Assembly: GCF_028640845.1 (NCBI RefSeq)
Contig: NC_080543.1
Location: forward strand, 93,857,825-93,921,824
DNA from: Ahaetulla prasina
Lineage: Eukaryota; Chordata; Lepidosauria; Squamata; Colubridae
Direction of reading: 5' to 3'
DNA: 64,000 bases
Part shown: positions 10,038 through 23,192 of the stretch, one piece after another
Numbering within the stretch: position 1 is the first letter of the stretch
Layout: each line of letters opens with the position of its first letter
Translations under genes and position numbers: made by a program
The notes under the pieces: model-generated
The model's input: only the letters and a program-made list of their open reading frames with translations
Told to the model about the DNA's origin: nothing
Databases searched by the model: none

Positions 10038-13000
10038 AGTCTTCATTGCCTTCTCACCCATATAAATATTTTGAAAAAAATGGATGTGATTCTTTTTAAA
10101 AAAGTTTTATATTTAGATATTTAGATTTTTATATTTAGATTTCAAAATATTTAAAAATAGTTTTTAAGGAGTTCTAAAAAACCTCCTGATATTCGCTAAA
10201 AAAATTTACATTTCTTTTTTACATGATGTTTCTGTATTTCCTAACCAATGGCTTTTAAAAGTCAGTGAGAAATGGAATGAAAATCTGAGTAATTTATTTT
10301 TTAACCCAATGACAGGCCCTAGTAATTTTGACTGATTCCAAAGCTAAGGAAGGTTAAACTTGGTGTATATTTGTGTGGGAGATCACCAAAATATTTCAGT
10401 AATGCAGGCTGACTGGCAAAGGACAAATCACAAAATGGACATGCTCTCTCTCCTTCCCCCCAAATTACTAGAAATCAAACTAAGTTCAACTCTGTTCCAA
10501 TCCCCCCAATGTACTTTTATAGTGTAAAATATTTCTTAACTCAGTGCTCTAGCTCAATGAATTTATTTATAAATCTCAAAATATATTTAGGAAAAAAACA
10601 TTGGACCAGAAATGTTAAAAGTGAAGTCTTAAACAAGATGGATTGGTCCTGATCTATATACATCTTTATTATCAGATGCTATTTCTATATCCTGGGGAGA
10701 TCAAAGGACTCTTCACTACTAATAGAGGGCATGAGGAATTGGAGAAATGGAGGCCATGAAGTCTTCCTAGTGATGCAGCAATGATAGCTATCTGTCACTT
10801 ATAATCCCCCTTTTTTTGGATGAATCCTGCCAAAAATCCAACAGCTATCGCCCTGAAGCCCCAATGATTCCAGTCTTCAAAGTGAGAAGATTATTTTCCT
10901 TATTCCTTTTTGGCTGTTCCAAAGAGTTTTGCTTGCTAAACCTTTCTAATATTGCTTCTAAACCTTTCTAATATTTCCTTTAATATGAGAAGCGGTCAAT
11001 GATTGTCCAAACAGAATCTTAATTCTGCTTTTAGTGATCTCTTTATTTCTTTATTAAACAAACTCATATGGTTGCCTGATCTATCTGTTCCATTTAGCAG
11101 AAGGAACTCTAGTTGGTGAACAAAATAAAAACACAAACACTAAGATGACTGTCTTGTAAATAAAAGCTGTTAAAGGTTATAATTCTTTAGGGAAGGATTG
11201 TTACAGCAAGATTTTATAAACAATATATTTTAGGCATTATATCCTACACAACATGAACTGCATCCTTTTTTCTTTTTGCTGTTCAAGTATCCACTCCTAA
11301 CATAGACTCTACTGACATACTAACTGAATGTTAGTAAAGTAATACAAAAAGCAAGTCAGAGCAGTTATCTTTCTTTGATCTCTCTAGAGTGGAAGGGATA
11401 TAGTAGTACAGATTGATTTATTTAGTGTATGGCACGTAAAATGGAAATGAATGTAGACAAATAAGTATGGACAGAAAATAAGTAATGTGTGCAACAAACC
11501 ACAGTGAAGTTTTCTGACACAAGCACATAACTAATAGCATTTTCTGTGGGTGCTCATGCAAAAAGCTACTGTGTATTGGCAAACATTAAATAGCCATTAA
11601 TCAATATTCAGAAGAATCCTGTTCCCCAAAGTGACATGTTTCAGTCGATTATGCTGGGAGCTATAATCTAAAAGATATGGAAGATCCAAGATTAGAGACA
11701 TACACAGTCCCATATTTGTTAAGAGCTTTGGAAAGGCAGTATGGGAGAACTAAATGGATCACCAATAGCAACTTTGATCCATGTTAACACCGAGATTTTT
11801 AGTTCATAGTTTGTGCAAAGTCAATGCCCTGAACTCAGGCAAGATTAATATGTACAGTATATTAATATATAGCTAAAACTGCTGTGTGTATTTATGTGTA
11901 TGTAATACAGCTTCTATGATTAAAAACACTTTCAGATCAGGTATCTGGTCAACTGGAAATACTGATAACCAAGAGCATTGGGAAAGATTAATGTATAAAA
12001 TGTACTTAAAGTAAGGGAAGCTGTCTATATTTCATTCACTTCTACTTGAATTGATGTAGTTCTTGTGGTGAACCCAACATAACAGATGGTCTTAGGGTGG
12101 CATCTGAGGACAGAGAACTGTGAACCAAGGCCCTGAGAAAAAAGATCCTTGTAAGGGAGGGCTCTTCAACCAGTAATGATTAGTTTGCTCACTTTCACTG
12201 GGAGCTAGCAGTCTGATCTTCCTTGTTACCATAGATTATAATGACTTATTATCTTTTTGGTAATAAGTGTTCTTTTATGGTTATAATTCTTTAGACAATC
12301 ACATAGAAATTCTGTAAATAGTATATTTTATGCCATGTATCCCATAAGAATGAATCGTACCCTTTTTCTTCTTTTTTTTTTTGCCTAAATTTATCATCCT
12401 AAATATATACTCTGTTGAACATTAGCAAACTATTATGCTAGCAATGTCAGCTCTTGCACATTCAATGGGATGTACTTTTGAGGAATTCATGAAATATATA
12501 TTCTGCTAGAGCTTGTCCTTTTAAATCTTGAAGCAAATACTTCGCTAAGTTTGGTCTCCCTTTGTCTCTTAAATGATGGCCAGATATTGAAACTGATCTT
12601 TGGGAAAGGTAGATATATACTTCAGAAACTCATGCACTACACATATTATTTATTCCACAGGACTTTATTATCTAGCAATTAATTAAGGAAAAGCTAAGGA
12701 AAAAAGTTAAGTAAGAACTAATACCTCCTATAAAATTCTTTTTTTTTCTGAAGTAGTTTATGTTTAGAAAAAAAAGAACCATGGTTCATATTTTACTGTA
12801 GGCACCCATTCCTAACTATTATGACACTGAATTGATAAAATGACAACATAATGCAATCTTTTTTTTTTGGTACATGTATATGGGAAGGATGCAAGTTTGG
12901 ACTTTCATTATATGCTACATGTTTTTTAACACACACACACCTTGTCCCTGCAGATGCCTGTTATTTTACATTTCATTAGTGAACTTTTTGTTCTTATCTA

Positions 13001-13261
13001 TGGTACTAACCTCAGGACTATTTTACAATATTGGAATTCTAAAAGGGAATACAGACCTGTTGACATGCCCCCCCCCAACTACCCTAGTTAGTTAGTTAGT
13101 TTACTTGTTTGAAAAAAATCTAGGGTAAATGCCCAAGTTGATTTGTAATAGAAATATCCCTTAAGGCTTAAGCAATGCCTATCTATTGACTGCTGTCCAT
13201 CAATCATGGCCAATTATTTAGGTGAATTGCTTCACAGTCCTTAAACTTTTATAGAATCTTT
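10038..13261. other. Gene-free AT-rich stretch
   Basis: About 3.2 kb with no recognised coding, RNA or repeat family. Small tracts include ATTTAGAT repeats near 10110-10140 and (AC)n near 12931. The frame at 12874-13095 has no domain. Confidence 0.5.
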
Positions 13262-13497
13262 ATTGTTGTTGTTGCTTTTGAAATAGTCTTGATTCTCCAT
13301 GACTGCCTGGACAAGTCCCTGAAGGGTTTTGTTTTTTTGGTAAGGTTTTTCAGAAGTGGCTTGCTATTACCTGTTCCTTAGCCTTCTTAGAAGGTGACTG
13401 TCCCAAGATCATCTAGTTGGCTTTGTGTCTAAGGTAGAATTATAACTGTGGTTCTCCTGGGCTGATGCCTTAACCATTACAGCAAATTGGCTCTATA
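13262..13497 (-). mobile_element. tRNA-derived CORE-SINE-like element
   Basis: Read on the minus strand it begins with a tRNA-like head (AATTTGCTGTAATGGTTAAGG as box A region), then a MIR/CORE-like block related to TGACCTTGGGCAAGTCAC, and ends in AACAACAACAA near 13262. A related copy lies at 57778-57987. Promoter boxes are degenerate. Confidence 0.6.
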
Positions 13498-13513
13498 TAG
13501 ATCATATATAGAT

Positions 13514-13781
13514 CAGTGGGCATGGCTTGGTGGGCGTGGTGTGGCTTGGTGGGCATGGCAGGGGAAGGATACTGCAAAATCTCCATTCCCATCCGACTCC
13601 AAGGGAAGGATACTGAAAAATACCCATTCCCTCCCCACTCCTAGGGGAAGGATATTGCTAAATTTCCATTCCCACCCCACTCTGGGACCAGCTGGAGGTG
13701 GTATTTGCTGGTTCTCAACTATTCAATATTTCCGCTAACAGTTCTCCAGAATCTGTCAGAACCTGCTGGATTTCACCCCTG
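13514..13781. mobile_element. Non-autonomous hAT MITE, relative of 7361-7649
   Basis: It shares the GTGGGCGTGG / GGGGAAGGATACTG / ACCTGCTGGATTTCACCCCTG body with the 7.4 kb copy and carries an extra internal unit. The flanks ATATAGAT (13506-13513) and ATATACAG (13782-13789) match at 6 of 8 positions, so the target duplication is decayed. No coding capacity. Confidence 0.65.
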
Positions 13782-14108
13782 ATATACAGGTAGACGCTGA
13801 TAGGCTGGAAATTTACTATGTCCTTTTTAGATCATTGGGAGAAGTAGCTTGTTTTTCACTTAAAGCCTGAAATGTTGTATAGTCATTTTTCAAATCACAA
13901 AAGTTTCTTATACAAATGCCTATTTTTTTCTGGTAAAAAAAAAATCTTCTCACTGTTATCTGTGCCTTCTACTATTATTCTATTATTGATATACTCCGAT
14001 GGGCTGAATCACATACACATAGATCCCATTAGGTTTACTCACTCCATTCATACATGCAGCCCTTCATGCATAGAACACTCTAATCTTTTCTTCCTCTGCC
14101 AATAGTCC

Positions 14109-14632
14109 TGTCAGACACAAAAGACCAGGTCCACGGGTGAAGGTTCAAGTAAGGTGATTTATTGCTAAAAGCCTATACACAGGAATTTTCTCAAGCAAAA
14201 TGTTCCTGGTTAGAGTTAGATAAGAGTCAACAAGGGGAATTGGATTTAGTTCACTTGCGGTTACATAGGGATTCTTTTCAGTTCTACCATTCCTTTTCCT
14301 ACTAATCCTTTCTAACCACTTCTAGCTTCCTGTATTAATTTTGGAGCTATGCAGCTTTCAGAATTGCTATTTTGTCATGTCTGCATTATCTTTATCTTAT
14401 AGACAGAGACATTACTCAGAGCAGAGCTGCTTAAAAGTTCTCTTGTTTATATTATTGGGGCCAGGATCAATTTAAGGGGTTTGAATTATATAATTCATTT
14501 GGACCTAAGAAAAGTACTTTCCTCTCATCTTAAATCCATCTGTAATGTTAATCTATAAGTGTAGGAGGAAGGAGTCCCGCTCTTAGAGTTCAAGAATGCA
14601 TTGGGCCCCCCAATTCCTTAAAACATTCTACA
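14109..14632 (-). mobile_element. LTR-like block (solo LTR candidate)
   Basis: On the minus strand it starts TGTAGAATGTTTTAAGG and ends TTTTGTGTCTGACA. A TATAAG box is at about 14397 and AATAAA at 14157-14162, about 50 bp before the 3' end, which fits an R-U5 layout. The 5-bp flanks do not match, so the boundaries are tentative. Confidence 0.4.
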
Positions 14633-15694
14633 TCATGGAACCTACAGGGAATCCTTCAACTGGAGTTCCTTTTAGCCTGTGTGCAAACTAATTTCATAAA
14701 CTCTTGCCCTACATCAGCTGTTCCCCTCCCAATGATCCCAAATGAAATATTCTTTTATTGAGGAAAAGTGAGACTGATAAGGACCACGGTAGACAATATT
14801 GTTTTCCTCTCTGGGCTGCCTCTCTTTGATTGATCTTTTCAACAAAGAATGGGAAAATTCAAGAAAAAATTCTGTTCCATTAGTTCAACTAAATTGAAAG
14901 GGGAAATCAAATAGAACATTGCACAATTACTTTCCTCTTGCTCTTGATGTTACTCCATCAAAATTTCTGTGGTACGGCTGATTAATTCACTGCATTCTAC
15001 AAGGAACACCAAGTTTCCGAATAACATGTCACAAACTTCTGAAATTATCAGATCACTATGGAATACCCCAAAGTACAAATGAATAGAAACTGCAGAGACA
15101 CAGCTTCTGGAAAGCCTGGATTTATAAAATTCTGTGACTGAAGCGTGACATGCAATATAAATAACTGCATCAATATCTAAATGTACTGTTTGGTGTAGCG
15201 ATTTGGGTTGTGTGTTTTTTTCTTTTTATACAAAAATGAGAACAACAATATTGATGCATACCAAATGCAAAAGGAGTTATTTTGAACATATTTAAGGGTT
15301 TTTTTTTATTTGCTTTTATATATATTAAAGGATTCATACTTATTTTGATTTAAAAACTGTCATCTCTGTTTGTCAAGGGCAGGTATTTGTTTTATTTATA
15401 CAAAGTATAAGAATCTTTACAAAAGGAAAAGTATTTCTGTTTTAAACAGGAAATTTAGCAGTCAATGCGAATAATTAACTGCATTTTTAAAACTTACATA
15501 GTAATGAATAATACCTGAACAAATTATAAACATACAGTGACTAGTTTTACAATTTTTCTTGATATTTGGAATCTCTCATTAATGTTTGGCTGTGTGTCAT
15601 GAAGTCAGTACGGTGTCACATTCATAGGTGAAGTAATGACACTTCATTGGAATCTATTTTGTATAACTGTTATATCATTACCACTGCTCAAACA
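14633..15694. other. No recognised feature
   Basis: AT-rich, no exon or repeat termini recognised. Confidence 0.5.
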
Positions 15695-15702
15695 ATCCAT
15701 CT

Positions 15703-16313
15703 ATTATACTACTGAAGTTCGCAGATGACACAAGAGTGACTGGTCTCATTCAAGACAATATTGAACCTACATACAGACGGGAGGTTGAACTACTAGTCTC
15801 CTGGTGCAACCAGAACAATCTGGAACTGAACACACTCAAAACCGTAGAAATGGTGGTAGACTTTAGGATAAACCCTTCCATACTTCCACCTCTCACAATA
15901 CTAGACAGCACAGTATCAACAGTAGAGACCTTCAAATTTCTAGGTTCTACCATATCATAAGATCTAAAATGGAGAGATAACATAAAAACATCATCAAAAA
16001 AGCGCAACAAAGAATGTATTTATTGTGCCAACTCAGAAAGCTCAAACTGCCCAAGGAGCTGCTGATACAGTTTTACAGAGGAATTATTGAGTCTGTCATT
16101 TGCACCTCTATAATTGTCTGGTTTGGTTCTGCAACCCAACAAGAAAGACACAGACTTCAGAGGATAATTAGAACTGCAGAAAAAACAATTGCTACGAACC
16201 TGCCTTCCATTGAGGACCTGAATACTGCACGAATCAAAAAGAGGGCTGTGAAAATATTTACAGACCCCTCACATCCTGGACATAAACTGTTTCAACTCCT
16301 ACCCTCAAAATGA
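15703..16313 (+). pseudogene. Broken LINE reverse transcriptase (C-terminal part)
   Basis: Frame one (15703-15960) encodes FADDT and the palm/thumb segment and stops at TAA after FLGSTIS. A frameshift near 15990-16014 moves the reading to a second frame (16014-16313) with the conserved QLRKLKLPKELLIQFY and IRTAEKTIATNLPSIEDL blocks, ending in a premature TGA after FQLLPSK. Two lesions make it non-functional. Confidence 0.75.
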
Positions 16314-16671
16314 TGCTACAGAGCACTGCACACCAGAACAACTAGACACAAGAATGGTTTGTTCCATTCTTGCTAAACAAATAATTCCCTCAGCACTGTC
16401 AAAGTATTTACTAAATCTGCACTACTATTAATCTTCTCATCGTTCCCATCACCCATCTCCTTCCACTTATGACTGTAACTTTGTTGCTTATATCCTTAGG
16501 ATTTATATTGATACTGATTGTTTCCTGGTTGCTTATTTGTACCCTATGATTATCACTAAGTGGTGTACCTTAGAATTCTTGATGAATGTATCTTTTCTTT
16601 TATGTACACTGAGAGCGTAGGCACCAAGACAAATTCCTTATGTGTCCAATCACACTTGGCCAATAAAAAAA

Positions 16672-16747
16672 AATTCTATTCTATTCTATTCTATTCTATT
16701 CTATTCTATTCTATTCTATTCTATTCTATTCTATTCTATTCTATTCT
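16672..16747. repeat. (ATTCT)n microsatellite
   Basis: About 15 perfect pentamers directly continuing the LINE 3' end. The same pentamer follows the other copies of this LINE. Confidence 0.95.
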
Positions 16748-17291
16748 AATGGATTTGCTATAAAGATTTGTACTTCAGCTTGGTTCTGATCCCCCCCCAA
16801 TACAATTCCCTGACACAAAACAGAATTCATGCTTCTATCAGTGATAGTAAAGTTTTCAAGTCCCAAATCAACAAAACTAAACAACAAACTTTAACTTAGT
16901 GCCACCCCTGCTATATTGGGAATTGTTTCAAAATTTTTGGAATCAGATGAATCAAAGCTAAATAATAAAAACATCATTAAAGGAATTAATACCTGGGTAG
17001 TCCCTGTTATTCAATATACAGCACGAACATGAACTGGACCCACATAGAACTTGGTAACTTGGATCAGAAGAATAATGAACATGCCCCATCCTGTGGATCC
17101 AGAAAGTGATATTGATCAGTTGTATTGCCAAGAGCAGAAGGGAGAGGAGGACTTCTATAGTTAGAAGAAAAGCATGGCCTGAATGACTACATCCTTGCTG
17201 AAGGAATCAGTCAAGAAATAGAAATGACAAAATCAGTCTAAACATCTGGCGATTCTGTGACCAACCATAATAACTTTTTACACTAAGGTTG
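16748..17291. other. No recognised feature
   Basis: AT-rich unique-looking sequence. Confidence 0.5.
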
Positions 17292-17299
17292 GTCTAGGC

Positions 17300-17691
17300 C
17301 AGGGGTGTCAAACTTGATTTCACTGGGGGCCATATCAGGATTGTGTTTGACCTTGGGTGTGTGTGTGGGGGGCAGGGTGGACAGCTTGATGTCACTCATG
17401 TCAGAGGTGTCTGTGGTGGTCCAAGTGCTCCTCCAGAGAAAAAAGGCTCCCAATCTCTGTTTTTCGCTGGCTCAGCCTCCTACAACTATCTGCCAGTGAA
17501 AATGGAGCTCTAGTTTCATTGGCAGAGGGTTGCTGGAGGCTGTCCTAGCTGAAAATGGAAATTTGGAGCCCATTTTTGCTGGCAGAGGCACCGTGGGCCT
17601 GTCCTTCGTTGTTTCTAGGGTGGCCCCATGGGCCAGATCTAAGCACCCCATAGACCAGATGTGGCCATGGGCCTTGAGTTTGACACCCCTG
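17300..17691. mobile_element. Non-autonomous hAT element, sister of 3578-3999
   Basis: Ends CAGGGGTGTCAAACTTGA and CTTGAGTTTGACACCCCTG. The 8-bp target duplications GTCTAGGC at 17292-17299 and 17692-17699 are perfect. Length is 392 bp. Internal blocks (GGGGCCATATCAGGATTGTG, CTGCCAGTGAAAATGGAGCT) are shared with the 3.6 kb copy. Confidence 0.9.
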
Positions 17692-17699
17692 GTCTAGGC

Positions 17700-20600
17700 G
17701 AACATTTTAACCATCCTACACCAAACTAGCTATATTGTATTCTCTTGAAGCAATTATAGAATTGCAACATTAATTCAAATATGACTTGGCCTCCTCCCAT
17801 GCCCTTGCCGCTGTGGCTTGGATGACATTTCCTCTGCTTCTGCCTTCCCAGAATAGCCATGTTGGCTTTCTAGTATGATCTCTAAAACTGGATTTAGCAC
17901 AATACCTTGCAGCCAATTAAATGTGGCATGAAATGACCTCCCTGATGGCAGTTGGGGAATGCCAACCATTGAAGGAAATGCAGAGGAAGTCATTTCAGTG
18001 GCTGTGTAGAAAAAGCACTGAAAGGGAAAAAATGTTGGCACCATCAACAGTGTTGTTCTTCGCTGTCAACAATGTTCTTCAAAAGAATTGCTTTGACTCA
18101 GCTTAAGGCAGGCATTCTCAATAGATATTAGCTACAAAAATATTTCACTATGACCAGGACAAGAATACAAAAAATAATAGCATAAGCAGTTGAATACTGC
18201 TTCTCTTGAAAATATGGAGGGTATATAAAACACGAATAGCTAGATTACATTAAAAACAAAGGCAGAGTTCCATAGGACAATGTTAGGAAAGAATTGTTCC
18301 TTACACAAGCCAAAAATCTTGTAAGGTTACAATTGAGGCTCAGAAACTACTTGATGGCCTTTACCACATTGTGATACTGTGCTCTAATACTACACTGTAC
18401 CTGAAATACCATTTACATTTTCTCTTAATGGATCATTAGCTGTTAAGCTCACTTGCTAAACAATAACTGTCTTTTAACCCCATTTCTTTGGATAATTGCA
18501 TTGCCAAGGTGATATATTTTAAGAAACATTTCACAGAGCATGAAAAAAATCACTGCCTTTAAATTCCCATTAAGTGTGTGAGACTTAAACAGATACTTTC
18601 TACTAATCAGGAAACAAACTTTCTGTATTTGGATAAAAGAAATTCCTAAACTCCAATGCAAAGAAGCTTTTAATTGTCAGTCAGAAATGATTGGGAGCCA
18701 TTTAAAAGGACCTACTGGTAGATTAAGAAAAGGATCAAGGGACAAACAACAATAGAAATCTTAACTCTCTAGCTGAAAAAACTCAACAATGGACCACCTT
18801 AATTTGACAGCGCTGCCTTCTGCATGTCAGAAAAGTTAATTAAATGAAAGCTTTCACCAGCGTGTCCTTATTAATATTAATCTGATTTTTGAATTCTTGG
18901 GATCATCTATTATAATGAATCAATAAATGAGATCACTGGATGATCCAACACATATACAAACTGAGGTCAATGAATGTTACAGTTGCATCTCTCATTTATA
19001 AACTCAGGTATGCATGTATATTTGGAGAAGCTGCTGTAATCAAATGATTTAGCAAATTTCTGCACTGAAGAATGACTTTTGGGGAGCATAGTCATATTTG
19101 TAATAGATTAAAATGCTTCCATATTTACATTTTTATAACACATTCTTCTTAGAACATAACAAGAACAGTAGTACATTATATTGAAGATAGCTTCATTTTT
19201 AATAAGAATGCAAATGAAGAAGAGATTCTGAGATCTGAAAACGTAGCCCACAAGTGCTACACTTAGTATAGCTGCAAACTGACAACATTAAAATTAACAG
19301 GGATACTGAGTCTAATTTACATTTTAATAGCACACTCCTATGCTTATCTGTGCAGAAGAGATTGTCACTGAATTCAAAGAGAACTGGGACAGGAGGCAGT
19401 TCAGGATGCTCAGTGGGTCCATTTCACCAACCGTATATTTAAAAGAAGAGAAAGGAATGGAATAGATCATTGGAAAAGAAAACAGCTAGGAGAGTGAATG
19501 GAGACACAGGAAGCGAGAATCATCTTCTTGAGGTCATCTCAGACTTGCAGAGACAATTTGTATTGTTTTAGTTATCATAAAAAAAGAATCAGATCCTGGA
19601 TGCTACCATATCTCCTAACCTGGAATTGCCATTCAACTGTATTTGTTGATTTTCAGTAACAATTAATCAATAATTGTTGCAGTTCTATGTCTGCTGTTAT
19701 AATTAGTTAATTCAAGGGGGGTGGGAGAGAAGGACCAGGAATTCTTATGGCACTTGAACGTTCTTAAAAATTATAATTGAATATAATCCCTGCCCAAATT
19801 TATTTTGTAAAACCCATATTAATAAATGAAACAAAAGAAAGAGATATATTTAATTTGGTTCAGTTATATGAAACACCTTCTCCCCATCTGATGTTCTCCA
19901 GATTGATGACCCTGTAAGAGCCAGAATTCCCAGCCAACATGGGAACTGTAATCCCAGCATATCTGGATGATGCCAGGTGGGGAGGGGGATTCATATGTAT
20001 TTAACAAAAAAAGAATTAGTTCAGATTCTAGAGTTCAGATGCTATGCCCATTATAAAGGGTAATGCCTCAAGCATTAGCAAAGCCACAAGAAAACTCAAG
20101 AAAGCACATTTGAGAGAGGAACAATGTCTTATTTTCAATGTAGTTTCCCCAAGGAGAGTAAACCTATGAGTTAGGTCCCAAAGGACCTGGATGACTGAGC
20201 AAGGCACCTATGAGCAAGGGTTTTAAATGAAGAGAAATATTTTTTAAAAAAATCACATTAATTTCTTAGCAAAGGTTTTTGCCACCATTCTATCCAGTAT
20301 GTTGAAGCCTGAAATAAGATATGTATGGGAATAGGAAAAAATATTAACCCTAACAAGGCAAGACTGCAAGATTTTAGAGCCAGACATACAGCTGGCCCTC
20401 AGTAATTGATCTTATGTATTTCCAGTAAGGTAGAAGTATGTTGTTTTCTATTGCAAAGCCACAACTTTCCAAATTTGACTGCAGTTGATGTTTTTTTTTA
20501 ATAAAATACCATGCTTTAATATGTGTAAATTGGAAGTGGGGAATATTGTAAATTCCTCAGGGAGGCTTCCCATTCCAGCTTAATTCTCCACTTCACACAC

Positions 20601-20763
20601 AACAGTGTGCAAATCAGGACCCTTCTTTCCACAACCAGACCCATCAGATGGTAGATAAGGGTTTATCGCAGAATTCAAAAATAAGACTGTGCTCTGGGCC
20701 TGGACATATCGTTACAGATCTACTGTATGGTATTTGGTGTGAACATGATGCTACCCTTCATTG
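17700..20763. other. Gene-free stretch
   Basis: About 3 kb with no recognised gene. At 19893-19985 a fragment (CCAGAATTCCCAGCCAACAT, then TCTGGATGATGCCAGGTGGG) resembles a common squamate interspersed repeat that I cannot name. The rest appears unique. Confidence 0.45.
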
Positions 20764-21219
20764 AATAGAATAGAATAGAATTTGTTTTTGGCTAAGTGTG
20801 ATTGGACACACAAGGAATTTGTCTTGGTGCATATTCTCTCAATGTACATTAAAAGAAAAGATACATTCATCAAGATTTCTAAGGTACAACACTTATTGAT
20901 AGTCAGGAAACAATCAATATCAATATAAATCGTAAGGATACAAGCAACAAAGTTACAGTCATACAGTCATAAGTGGAAGGAGATGGGTGATGGGAATGAT
21001 GAGAAGATTAATAGTGCAGATTTAGTAAATAGTTTGACAGTGTTGAGGGAATTATTTGTTTAGCAGAGTGATGGCATTCGGGGAAAAATTGTTTTTGTAT
21101 CTAGTTGTACTGGTGTCCGTGCTCTAAAGTGTCATTTTGAGCGTAGGAGTTGAAACAGTTTATGTCCAGGATGTGAGGGGTCTGTAAATATTTACACAGC
21201 CCTCTTTTTGACTCGTGCA

Positions 21220-21220
<1 letters not shown>

Positions 21221-21292
<72 letters not shown>

Positions 21293-21311
21293 CAACAACA
21301 ACAACAACAAC

Positions 21312-21360
<49 letters not shown>
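21221..21360. repeat. (AAT)n-(AAC)n-(AAT)n compound microsatellite
   Basis: About 22 AAT units, then 8 AAC units, then about 16 AAT units. It forms the expanded tail of the inserted L2-like fragment. Confidence 0.95.
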
Positions 21361-21490
21361 TTTTAATTTGTATACCGCCCTTCTCTCGAAGGACTCAGGG
21401 CGGTGAACAGGCAGATAAAATACAAACATACACAATAGTTAAAACAACCCTTAAAAAACTGATTTAAATTTGCCCCAAAATTTAAAATAA
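21223..21490 (-). mobile_element. L2-like 3' end inserted into Snake1 LINE
   Basis: The plus strand has a long (AAT)n/(AAC)n tail followed by ATACCGCCCTTCTCTCGAAG and GACTCAGGGCGG, the reversed L2-like terminus. CAGTA at 21218-21222 and 21491-21495 flanks it as a short target duplication inside the older LINE. Confidence 0.75.
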
Positions 21491-21645
21491 CAGTATACAG
21501 GTCCTCAATGGCAGGTTGGTTGCAATTGTTTTTTCTGCAGTTCGAATTATCCTCTGAATTCTGTGTCTGTCTTGCTGGGTTGCAGAACCAAACCAGACAG
21601 TTACTGTTATTGCAGAAGTTATTCATCCATATGTATTAAATAGCA

Positions 21646-22039
21646 CAGGTAGTCCTTGACATACAATTATTCTTTTAATGATTATTCAAAGTTATGATAC
21701 TGAAAAAAGTGACAACTGGTCTTTGCACTTTTGACCATCGCAGCCTCCCCATGTGATCAAAATTTGAGGGTTTGGCAACTGGTATGTATTTTTGATAGTT
21801 ACAGCAGCCTGGAATCATGTGATCACAATTTGCAACCTTTCCAGTTGGCTTCCAACAAGCAAGGTCAATGGGGGAAGCTGGATTCAGTTAACAACCATGT
21901 GATTCACTTAACAACTGCAGTGACTTGCTTGACAACCATGACAAAAACGGTTGTAAAATAGAGTGGGACTCATTTAGCCATTGCTTTGCTAGCAATGAAA
22001 TTCTGGTCCCAATTATGGTAATACATCAAGGACTAACTG
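21646..22039. mobile_element. MITE, second copy of the 3160-3535 family
   Basis: CAGGTAGTCCTTGACATAC at the left and TCAAGGACTAACTG at the right are inverted ends. Internal ATGTGATCAAAATTTG and ATTCACTTAACAACTG blocks match the 3.2 kb copy. The right flank is TA and the left is CA, consistent with a decayed TA duplication. Confidence 0.65.
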
Positions 22040-23049
22040 TACTGCTCTTTATATGCTTATATGCATATTTTTGAAGATGTTAACCTCACTGATGTGTAGT
22101 GTACCCTGTTTTCTTCAAATTGTGTCCTGATAAAAAGCATAGTCTCCAGAGCATTTTTCCAATTATGTTCATTCATATGACAAGCATTGTCTTAATGCAC
22201 CATTAAAACTCAGTGGGAGCCAGTGGGGCTTTGAAAAATGTCAGTAACATTCTATAAACAGATAAGACCTATTAATATTCATAAAAGAAATATCTTCAAC
22301 ATACAACTTAGAATTTGCAGTGAAAAGCCAGCACAGATGTTCATTTTAAAGGATTACCTAATAGATATATTTGCTTATGTGCATGCTAGTATAGCATCTT
22401 TTTCTTCTATTGTATTGTTTTCATGAAGCTGCTTGTTTGAGCAATGAATAAAAATTATTGATACTGTATTCAAAAGTAAGATCTCACCAAACTGAATGCT
22501 TTTTCTAGGTAAATTTATCTAAAGTTGCAGCCCAAACTAGCTGGAACCATGACCATTTTGTTAATCATATTGTAAACTAGGAGACATAAATGCCCATGGT
22601 AAGTATGTTAGTAGATGCTTTTGTCTCTTGATGGGGAAGCACAATCTGAAATAAGAAGTTTACAGCTTGAGGTTCTCCTTGAGAAACTTTTTCAAGGCTT
22701 CTGCTAGAACAGAGGTGGAGGCTGTCCACAGAATAACTTTTCCCAGATTCATTTGGTAAGCCAGTGGTGACTCCTGAAGTGAAAAGGTATCATGGGTCCA
22801 ATTATCTGCAAGATCACCTTCTCTCTTGGAATCAGCCCAGCAAGTTCAATCTACAGAAAAAAGTCCTATTAGCAGCATCCCACATTGGAGAGGTGCTGCT
22901 TTTCAATGGTTGCTCTGATTCTTTGGAATTATTTCTCATAATGTCTACCCTAGCTGTCTTCTAGAGTTTGCTCAGAACAGTGCTCTTCAGGAGGGTATTT
23001 GGCTATGAACCTCATTGTGGTTTGGATAAATTAACTTTATTTGATATTA
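22040..23049. other. No clearly recognised feature
   Basis: 22600-23049 may be the body of an old L2-like copy whose tail follows, but no protein motif is readable. Confidence 0.4.
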
Positions 23050-23159
23050 TTCATTCATTTGTGGGCATTTTAGTCACATTCTTTTATTTGTATTTTGTTT
23101 ATTATGAATCATCTGTAAAATACCAAGAGTCCTTAGGGATTTGGCAATCTCTATATGTT

Positions 23160-23191
<32 letters not shown>

Positions 23192-23192
23192 C
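23050..23192 (+). mobile_element. Old L2-like 3' end with (AAC)n tail
   Basis: TTTTATTTGTATTTTGTTTA, then AGAGTCCTTAGGGATTTGGC and ATATGTTAACAACAAC resemble a decayed L2-type terminus. The (AAC)n tract at 23160-23192 directly abuts the R4-like copy that follows. Confidence 0.4.

Larger units (their letters stand above)
15695..16747 (+). mobile_element. Snake1-type (CR1/L3-like) LINE, 5'-truncated
   Basis: It begins at the catalytic FADDT box (about 15723) and runs through the RT thumb and C-terminal region to the family's 3' UTR (CACTTGGCCAATAAAA) and an (ATTCT)n tail at 16672-16747. The coding part resembles CR1/Rex1-like vertebrate LINEs, with blocks such as YRREVELLVSWCNQNNLELN and FLGSTIS. 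The copy lacks everything upstream of FADD. Confidence 0.8.
20764..21605 (-). mobile_element. Snake1-type LINE 3' part, interrupted by an L2 tail
   Basis: The plus strand starts with (AATAG)n at 20764-20781 and the reverse complement of the conserved 3' UTR. Homology runs to 21222, is interrupted, and resumes at 21491-21605 (encoding the region before PSIEDL). The two parts join without loss at TACTGCA relative to the 16.2 kb copy, showing they were once contiguous. Confidence 0.8.

Noticed and set aside
16672..16747. ATTCT array as a telomere- or centromere-like satellite
   Set aside because: Each array is short and always attached to the same LINE 3' end, so it is a LINE tail.
21101..21435. 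Poly-Leu and poly-Tyr frames
   Set aside because: Translations of the AAT/AAC microsatellite only.
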